Below are positions 58,984 through 64,000 of a DNA stretch of 64,000 nt, piece by piece. The stretch comes from an uncultured Acetatifactor sp. GTDB lineage: Bacteria; Bacillota; Clostridia; Lachnospirales; Lachnospiraceae. Each line of letters opens with the position of its first letter. The first letter of the stretch is position 1. Position numbers and translations under genes: made by a program. The stretch is from the NCBI GenBank assembly GCA_910586485.1, contig CAJUIA010000017.1:25057-89056 (forward strand), in the 5' to 3' direction. Below the pieces are notes generated by a model. It searched no databases. It saw only the letters and a program-made list of their open reading frames with translations, and was not told where the DNA came from.

Positions 58984-59032
58984 AGGAAAAGCACTTCAAA
59001 TATTGACTGATGTACGTACAAGAGGTATAAAA

Positions 59033-61090
59033 ATGAGGTATCAGATTAAACATGCGTTGGTGCAGTACGGGGCGGACGTCATACTGCGGGACGCAAATTT
59101 TGAAGTACGCGACAATGAAAAGATTGCCGTTGTCGGGAGGAACGGATGCGGTAAGACTACGCTTTTAAAACTCATTGTCGGGGACATTACCATGAGCAAT
59201 TTAGACAGTGATGAAGATTGCGGCATCACCATGGCGGGAAAGCAGGAGATTGGCTTTCTGCGCCAGGTGAATTTTGAAGACAGGGAAATAACGGTGGAAG
59301 AAGAAATCAAAAAAACCTTTGCACCGGTGTTTGCCTGTGAAAAGAGGATGAATGAGCTGGAAGAAGAGATGAAGACTTCCGGCGCGCAGGTGCTTATGAA
59401 CGAGTATGACAGCCTGCAGAGACAGATGGAAGCCATGCGGGGGTATTCCTGGCAGCAGGACATGGAGATCATGTTCCAGCGGTTTGGGTTTGCGCTGGAG
59501 GATCTGCAGCGCCCCATCGGCAGCTTTTCGGGAGGGCAGCAGACCAAGGTTGCTTTTATCAAGCTGCTGCTTCGCAGGCCTGACATCATGCTGCTTGACG
59601 AGCCCACCAACCATCTTGACCTGCCAACGATTGAATGGCTGGAGGGCTATTTGAAAAATTACGACAAAGCTGTCATAATAGTATCCCATGACCGAATGTT
59701 TCTGGATCGGGTGATTGATGTGACTTATGAGATCGAATACCATGAAATGAAACGTTATCCGGGTGGATATACGGCATTTATGAAGCAGAAGGAAGAAGCG
59801 CTGATCAAGCAGGAGAAGGATTACGAGGAACAGCAGAAAGAAATCAAGCGCCTTACTGAGTGGATTGAAAAATGGAAAAACACGCCCTCCAAGGTGGCGG
59901 CAACCCATTCCAAGCGCATGGCTATCGAGCATATGGTAAAGATTGAAAAGCCCCGGCGTTTCGACACAAGGGCATTTCATGCCAGATATACGCCCAGAAT
60001 CGAGAGCTACACCAATGTGATTCAGGCTAAGGAGCTGGCCATCGGCTATGACCATGTGTTAAGCAGAGTGTCCTTTCTGCTGCAAAAAAAGGAACGCCTT
60101 GCCGTTATCGGAGAGAACGGTAAGGGAAAATCGACCCTGCTGAAGACCCTGATTGGGGAAGTCCCTTCTCTGGGCGGTGAATTTAAGATCGGTCAAAATG
60201 TGGAGTGGGGGTACTTTGACCAGCAGAAGGCGGTTTTAGATGATGCGGACCCGGAACAGACGGTTTTGGATAATTTCTGGGAAATGTATCCCCATTATGT
60301 GCGGGAAGAAGTGCGCAGCGCCCTGGGCGGATTTCTGTTTTCCGGCGAGGATGTGATGAAGAAGATGGGGCAGCTTTCGGGCGGCGAGAAGGTGAGGCTT
60401 TCTCTTTGCAAGATGCTGCAGACAAAACCGAATCTGCTGATTCTGGACGAGCCTACCAATCATATGGACATTATCGGTAAGGAAGCGCTGGAGAAGATGC
60501 TGAACGAATACGAAGGCACCGTACTGTTTGTTTCTCACGACCGATACTTTATCAGTCGGATTGCCACAGGGATTCTGGAGTTTTCACAGACGGAAGTCAG
60601 GCAGTACAAGATGAATTACGAGGACTATCTGGCGGAGAAGCAGAAGGAGGCCGGTAAGTCGGACGGCGGGATCGGGGCAGACATAAGGCCTGGCGGCGGA
60701 AAGACCGGGCCGGGGATGGTTTCCGGGCGGCAGGAAGCAGCTTTCGGACAAAAAAGCGGCGGTGTCGATACAGGGGCTTCTGCCGGAGAATGTTCGACAG
60801 GTGACGCGCCTACCCTGAACGATATTTTTGATAAGAAAGCTTATTATAATCCGGGCAAAATCCGCTCCCGTCTGCAAAGTCAGCTGGAAAAATATGAAAA
60901 GCTGCTTGCGAAAAGTGAAGAGAAGCTGTCGGAGCTGAAGCTGCAGCTTGTGGATCCGGCACTTGCCAGCGATTATCCGAAGCTGATGGAGATTCAGACA
61001 GCCATCGAGGAAGAGGAAAAGAATCAGGAGAGCCTTCTGGAGCGAATGGTGGAGACGGAGACGGAGCTGGAAGAGATGAAAAGCGAATAG
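59033..61090 (+). CDS. ABC-F family ATPase (ribosome-associated)
   Basis: 685 residues from the ATG at 59033 (AAGAGG upstream); the frame opens earlier, inside the previous gene. It has two ATPase domains and no membrane spans. Domain one: Walker A GRNGCGKTT (about 35), signature FSGGQQTKVAF, Walker B MLLDEPTNHLD. The P-site linker (about 235-320) is helical and basic. Domain two: Walker A GENGKGKST (about 360), signature LSGGEKVRLSL, Walker B LILDEPTNHMD. A Gly-rich spacer leads to a C-terminal coiled coil (about 600-685), as in Uup/YdiF-type members. ABC-F proteins act on the ribosome E site; some protect it from antibiotics. Nothing here shows resistance, so a housekeeping role is the default. 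Confidence 0.9.
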   Translation: MRYQIKHALVQYGADVILRDANFEVRDNEKIAVVGRNGCGKTTLLKLIVGDITMSNLDSDEDCGITMAGKQEIGFLRQVNFEDREITVEEEIKKTFAPVFACEKRMNELEEEMKTSGAQVLMNEYDSLQRQMEAMRGYSWQQDMEIMFQRFGFALEDLQRPIGSFSGGQQTKVAFIKLLLRRPDIMLLDEPTNHLDLPTIEWLEGYLKNYDKAVIIVSHDRMFLDRVIDVTYEIEYHEMKRYPGGYTAFMKQKEEALIKQEKDYEEQQKEIKRLTEWIEKWKNTPSKVAATHSKRMAIEHMVKIEKPRRFDTRAFHARYTPRIESYTNVIQAKELAIGYDHVLSRVSFLLQKKERLAVIGENGKGKSTLLKTLIGEVPSLGGEFKIGQNVEWGYFDQQKAVLDDADPEQTVLDNFWEMYPHYVREEVRSALGGFLFSGEDVMKKMGQLSGGEKVRLSLCKMLQTKPNLLILDEPTNHMDIIGKEALEKMLNEYEGTVLFVSHDRYFISRIATGILEFSQTEVRQYKMNYEDYLAEKQKEAGKSDGGIGADIRPGGGKTGPGMVSGRQEAAFGQKSGGVDTGASAGECSTGDAPTLNDIFDKKAYYNPGKIRSRLQSQLEKYEKLLAKSEEKLSELKLQLVDPALASDYPKLMEIQTAIEEEEKNQESLLERMVETETELEEMKSE

Positions 61091-61139
61091 ATTTTTGGGG
61101 CAGGCAGTAGGCCTGTCTATGGCGTCTGCCCGGAGTTTG

Positions 61140-61179
61140 CCTCGCATATACATGTTAATAAAAAAATGTATATGTGAGG
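61140..61179 (+). promoter_or_regulatory. long inverted repeat covering the ribosome binding site of the deacetylase gene
   Basis: CCTCGCATATACAT (61140-61153) and ATGTATATGTGAGG (61166-61179), one mismatch, A-rich 12-base loop. The GAGG at 61176-61179 is the ribosome binding site of the ATG at 61184, so the folded RNA would block translation. Confidence 0.6.
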
Positions 61180-61183
61180 TCCT

Positions 61184-62161
61184 ATGAGAACGATTTTTGT
61201 AAAAGACGAATTGGATAAGATCATCCATAATGAACACATTAACTGGAAAAAGGTCATTCCCACAGCAGTTTTTTTGGTGGCGATGTTTTTCCTGGGAAGA
61301 GTGACGGCACAATCTATGATAGAAGCTCAGGAAGCTGCAGGGCAGACGGCGCTGGCAGATCAAAAGGAAGCGGTAGAGCAGATGGCAGCCGGAGAAGGGG
61401 GCACAGTCGGAAGTGCAGATCAAATCCTTTCGGAGCAGGCCGGACTGCTGGCAGATACGGAAAACTGGGGGCTGGGATTTGGCAAAAGCGGTGAGAAGCC
61501 CACGGGAAATGCCACCGTGGATGAAATGAAGCAGTATAATGCTTATTATATGGCAGACGGAGATGAAAAGGTGCTGTATCTTACCTTTGACTGCGGCTAT
61601 GAGAACGGAAATACGGAAGCCATCCTGGATGCGCTGAAGGCGCACAACGCTCCTGCTACTTTTTTTGTGGTGGGTCATTTTCTGGAATCGGCACCGGATA
61701 TTGCAAAGCGCATGGTGGAAGACGGGCATACGATTGGAAACCATACATATCACCACCCTGACATGTCAAAGATTTCGGATGAGGCATCCTTCCGCAAGGA
61801 AATGGAGGATGTGGCCGCTCTGTGTAAGGAAGTTACCGGCTCGGATATGGCTATGTATTACAGGCCGCCCCAAGGCAAATATAATACCACAAATCTGCAG
61901 ATGGCAAAGGACATGGGATATTCAACCTTTTTCTGGAGCCTTGCCTATGTAGACTGGAACACAGACGCACAGCCGAGCCATGAGGAAGCCATGGAAAAGC
62001 TGATGGGCAGGGTGCATCCGGGCGCGGTTGTACTGCTTCACAGCACCTCTAAAACCAACGGAGAAATTTTGGATGAGGTTCTGACAAAATGGGAAGAAAT
62101 GGGATATACCTTCAGACCTCTGGCGGATTTTGTGGAAGGGGAAAAGGGTGTTGAGAATTGA
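61184..62161 (+). CDS. polysaccharide deacetylase, PdaA-like
   Basis: 325 residues. An N-terminal anchor (about 25-45, VIPTAVFLVAMFFLGRV) is followed by an Ala/Gln/Glu-rich spacer and a NodB-type carbohydrate esterase 4 domain from about 120. Motif 1 is LTFDCGYENGNT, with the catalytic Asp (about 134); motif 2 is GNHTYHHPDM, with the metal His pair (about 186-190); motif 3 is YYRPPQGKYN; motif 4 has a Trp in the DWNTDAQPS region; and motif 5 has VVLLHSTS. The CGYENGNT form is the PdaA type, which removes acetyl from muramic acid on the way to the muramic delta-lactam of spore cortex. It is a single gene with a hairpin over its ribosome binding site. Confidence 0.88.
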   Translation: MRTIFVKDELDKIIHNEHINWKKVIPTAVFLVAMFFLGRVTAQSMIEAQEAAGQTALADQKEAVEQMAAGEGGTVGSADQILSEQAGLLADTENWGLGFGKSGEKPTGNATVDEMKQYNAYYMADGDEKVLYLTFDCGYENGNTEAILDALKAHNAPATFFVVGHFLESAPDIAKRMVEDGHTIGNHTYHHPDMSKISDEASFRKEMEDVAALCKEVTGSDMAMYYRPPQGKYNTTNLQMAKDMGYSTFFWSLAYVDWNTDAQPSHEEAMEKLMGRVHPGAVVLLHSTSKTNGEILDEVLTKWEEMGYTFRPLADFVEGEKGVEN

Positions 62162-62188
62162 AGGGGAGCAATGAAGCCCAAAAATATT

Positions 62189-62217
62189 TTGACGAATGAG
62201 CTTTCCTAATTTATAAT
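62189..62217 (+). promoter_or_regulatory. guaA promoter
   Basis: TTGACG (62189-62194), 17-bp spacer, TATAAT (62212-62217). It leaves a leader of about 120 nt before the guaA ATG. Confidence 0.8.
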
Positions 62218-62224
62218 GAGGTAT

Positions 62225-62344
62225 GGCGGCAATATGTACTATTTGTGCCGGAATATCTGAGGATGTGAGTGCTGTCGGTATTTGAAAGGCAGAAGGAGCC
62301 TGCAAGGTGGTGAGTGCCGCATATGTGGCGGAATGCGAGGAAAT
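62225..62344 (+). promoter_or_regulatory. guaA 5' leader with hairpins and a motif shared with clpX
   Basis: CGGCA (62226-62230) can pair with TGCCG (about 62245-62249), and GCCGC with GTGGC at about 62317-62330. The last 20 bases before the ATG (GGCGGAATG, C, GAGGAAAT) match those before clpX, except for one base. No purine riboswitch core was recognised. Confidence 0.45.
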
Positions 62345-63886
62345 ATGAAGAGAGAAACGGTAATTGTACTGGATTTTGGCGGACAGTATAACCAGTTAAT
62401 TGCGAGAAGGGTCAGAGAGTGTAACGTATATTGTGAGGTACATCCTTATAACCTGAGCCTTGAAAAGATCAGGGCAATGAATCCGAAAGGAATTATTTTT
62501 ACCGGAGGTCCCAACAGTGTGTACGGTAAAGATGCCGTATTGTGCGGGAAAGAAATTTTTGATTTGGGAATTCCCATTCTGGGAATCTGCTATGGTGCGC
62601 AGGCGATGGCTCATCTGCTGGGGGGCAGGGTGACGACAGCGCCTGTAAGTGAATACGGGAAGACAGAGGTGGAGGTGGACCGGAGCGCTGCAATATTTGC
62701 AGGCGTGTCGGAAAAAACGATCTGCTGGATGAGTCACACCGATTACATTGAAAGTGCGCCCGAAGATTTTCGGGTGACGGCACACACACCGGTCTGTCCG
62801 GTGGCGGCGATGGAATGCCCGGAGCGAGGACTGTATGCGGTGCAGTTTCATCCGGAGGTCATGCACACGGTGGAAGGCATGACCATGCTGCGAAGCTTTG
62901 TACTGAACATATGCGGCTGCAAGGGCGATTGGAAAATGGATTCTTTCGTGGAGACGACCATTCAGGCCGTAAGAGATAAGGTGGGAAACGGCAAGGTGCT
63001 GTGTGCGCTTTCCGGCGGGGTTGATTCCTCTGTTGCAGCGGTACTTCTTGCCAAAGCAGTGGGAAAGCAGCTGACCTGTGTTTTCGTGGATCACGGTCTG
63101 CTCCGTAAAAACGAGGGTGATGAGGTTGAGGCTGTTTTCGGACCGGCAGGCCCTTATGATCTGAACTTTATCCGTGTCAACGCTCAGGAGCGTTTTTACC
63201 AAAAGCTTGCAGGGATCACTGAGCCGGAACAGAAGCGGAAGCTGATCGGCGAAGAGTTTATTCGTGTGTTTGAGGAAGAAGCAAAAAAGATCGGTGCGGT
63301 AGACTTTTTGGTACAGGGTACGATCTATCCTGATGTGATCGAGTCGGGGCTGGAAAAATCAGCGGTGATCAAGTCTCACCACAATGTAGGAGGTCTGCCG
63401 GATTGCGTTGACTTTAAGGAGATCATTGAGCCGCTTCGAATGCTCTTTAAGGACGAGGTCAGGAAAGCAGGCCGGGAATTAGGCATTCCCGAACATTTGG
63501 TATCCCGCCAGCCGTTTCCGGGTCCCGGACTGGGAGTTCGTATCATAGGTGAGGTAACTGCCGAAAAGGTGAGGATCGTTCAGGATGCGGATTATATTTA
63601 TCGTGAGGAACTGGCGAAGGCCGGCATTGATAAGGAGTTGGGACAGTATTTTGCAGCTCTGACAAATATGCGTTCCGTGGGGGTTATGGGTGACGAGAGG
63701 ACCTATGATTATGCAGTAGCGCTTCGGGCCGTAAGCACCAGCGACTTCATGACGGCAGAAGCGGCGCAGCTGCCTTGGGAGGTGTTGGAGATTGTTACAA
63801 ACCGCATTGTGAATGAAGTAAAGGGGGTCAACAGAGTACTGTATGACTGTACGGGGAAGCCGCCGGCGACGATAGAGTTCGAGTGA
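62345..63886 (+). CDS. guaA: GuaA: GMP synthase (glutamine-hydrolysing)
   Basis: 513 residues from the ATG at 62345; the frame opens at 62282 but that part is leader. The class I glutaminase domain (1-195) has the Cys nucleophile in GICYGAQ (Cys about 82) and the His-Glu pair in FHPEVMH. The ATP pyrophosphatase domain has the P-loop ALSGGVDSSV (about 220-229), and the C-terminal dimerisation domain has RQPFPGPGLGVR and ends in KPPATIEFE. It converts XMP to GMP in the cytoplasm. Its 3' end is a well-known insertion site for genomic islands. The gene is complete here. Confidence 0.95.
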   Translation: MKRETVIVLDFGGQYNQLIARRVRECNVYCEVHPYNLSLEKIRAMNPKGIIFTGGPNSVYGKDAVLCGKEIFDLGIPILGICYGAQAMAHLLGGRVTTAPVSEYGKTEVEVDRSAAIFAGVSEKTICWMSHTDYIESAPEDFRVTAHTPVCPVAAMECPERGLYAVQFHPEVMHTVEGMTMLRSFVLNICGCKGDWKMDSFVETTIQAVRDKVGNGKVLCALSGGVDSSVAAVLLAKAVGKQLTCVFVDHGLLRKNEGDEVEAVFGPAGPYDLNFIRVNAQERFYQKLAGITEPEQKRKLIGEEFIRVFEEEAKKIGAVDFLVQGTIYPDVIESGLEKSAVIKSHHNVGGLPDCVDFKEIIEPLRMLFKDEVRKAGRELGIPEHLVSRQPFPGPGLGVRIIGEVTAEKVRIVQDADYIYREELAKAGIDKELGQYFAALTNMRSVGVMGDERTYDYAVALRAVSTSDFMTAEAAQLPWEVLEIVTNRIVNEVKGVNRVLYDCTGKPPATIEFE

Positions 63887-64000
63887 TGAAATGGGCTTTA
63901 GGAATCCGGTATTTATGCGGTTTCCAAACAAATTTGTTTAGGTACTGGCAACGATTTGGCAACATTTTTCACATCACGCACTAAATAATTACATCAATGG
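63887..64000. other. AT-rich flank after guaA with a short direct repeat
   Basis: It holds two copies of GGCAAC in the context TTTGGCAAC / ACTGGCAAC (about 63947-63963) and an AACAAATTTGTT palindrome (about 63928-63939). No gene can be called before the window ends. The composition changes to A+T rich directly after guaA. Confidence 0.35.

Noticed and set aside
60584..61756. 390-codon minus-strand frame over the ABC-F and deacetylase genes
   Set aside because: It crosses two well-supported forward genes and a regulatory hairpin, with no start signal and no recognisable motif.
62225..62344. Purine riboswitch before guaA
   Set aside because: The leader has hairpins but I could not find the paired loop motifs of the purine riboswitch.
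63908..63990. C-terminal end of an integrase on the minus strand
   Set aside because: The short reverse frame is closed by a stop inside the window and has no tyrosine-recombinase motif.
1..64000. CRISPR arrays, tRNA, rRNA, intact insertion sequences
   Set aside because: No regularly spaced direct repeats, no tRNA cloverleaf or T-loop box outside coding sequence, no rRNA, no transposase motif was seen by eye.

Overview
The window looks like a chromosomal segment of a Gram-positive, spore-former-type Clostridia bacterium, most likely family Lachnospiraceae. The reasons are moderate GC, strong AGGAGG-type ribosome binding sites, TTGACA/TATAAT promoters often with a TG extension, two membrane-anchored GH25 muramidases, an LCP (LytR-CpsA-Psr) protein, a Csp-like subtilase, a PdaA-like deacetylase and GH25/Big2 architectures typical of that family. 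No RNA genes, CRISPR arrays or intact insertion sequences were seen. All family assignments come from reading motifs by eye; no database search was run.

Layout. (1) 1-2.7 kb is a ragged accessory edge: the 3' part of a BlaR1-like M56 peptidase gene, a small secreted protein, a small membrane protein and a decayed remnant of a RecG-like/AlbA_2 regulator. (2) 2.7-22 kb is a large surface-glycan locus. It holds pseudaminic acid genes (pseC, pseH, pseF, pseI, pseG) but no pseB. They are mixed with three polyprenyl-phosphate sugar synthases (GtrB/DPM1-like GT2 enzymes), four or five large multi-spanning GT-C-like membrane proteins, a PglK-like ABC flippase and a WecE-like aminotransferase. A reverse-strand SGNH hydrolase is broken at a run of nine C (coding strand). 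PseI is fused to a formyltransferase domain. (3) 22-30.3 kb has a reverse-strand SGNH-like protein lacking the nucleophile motif, then two GH25 muramidases alternating with rmlB and rmlA; the first muramidase carries a Glu/Tyr-rich tandem repeat on its predicted cytoplasmic side. (4) 30.4-48.2 kb is a second polysaccharide cluster: rmlC, a Wzm/Wzt-type ABC exporter with a C-terminal glycan-binding domain on Wzt, a fused methyltransferase-kinase resembling the WbdD chain terminator, tandem GT2 enzymes, a phosphohexomutase, a WcaJ-type priming transferase, an LCP ligase, a rhamnosyltransferase-like GT2 and glmS. (5) 48.2-64 kb is mostly housekeeping: HtrA-like protease, clpX, a metal-efflux set (HMA protein, P-type ATPase, ZIP transporter), a histidine phosphatase, a short FakA/YloV C-terminal-like protein, an S8 subtilase, an acyltransferase-like protein, an ABC-F ATPase, a polysaccharide deacetylase and guaA.

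How the parts fit (inference). GlmS supplies amino sugar, the phosphohexomutase and RmlA/B/C supply dTDP-hexoses, and the Pse enzymes supply CMP-pseudaminic acid, possibly N-formylated. One chain is primed by the WcaJ-like enzyme, elongated by cytoplasmic GT2 enzymes, capped by the methyltransferase-kinase, recognised by Wzt, exported by Wzm and attached to peptidoglycan by the LCP protein. A second layer, made by GtrB-like enzymes and GT-C proteins, would decorate glycans outside the membrane with single sugars from polyprenyl-phosphate, and the SGNH enzymes would adjust O-acyl groups. The most interesting points are the homopolymer switch in the SGNH gene, the PseI-formyltransferase fusion, the WbdD-like terminator in a Gram-positive setting, and the acidic Tyr-rich intracellular repeat on a cell-wall hydrolase.
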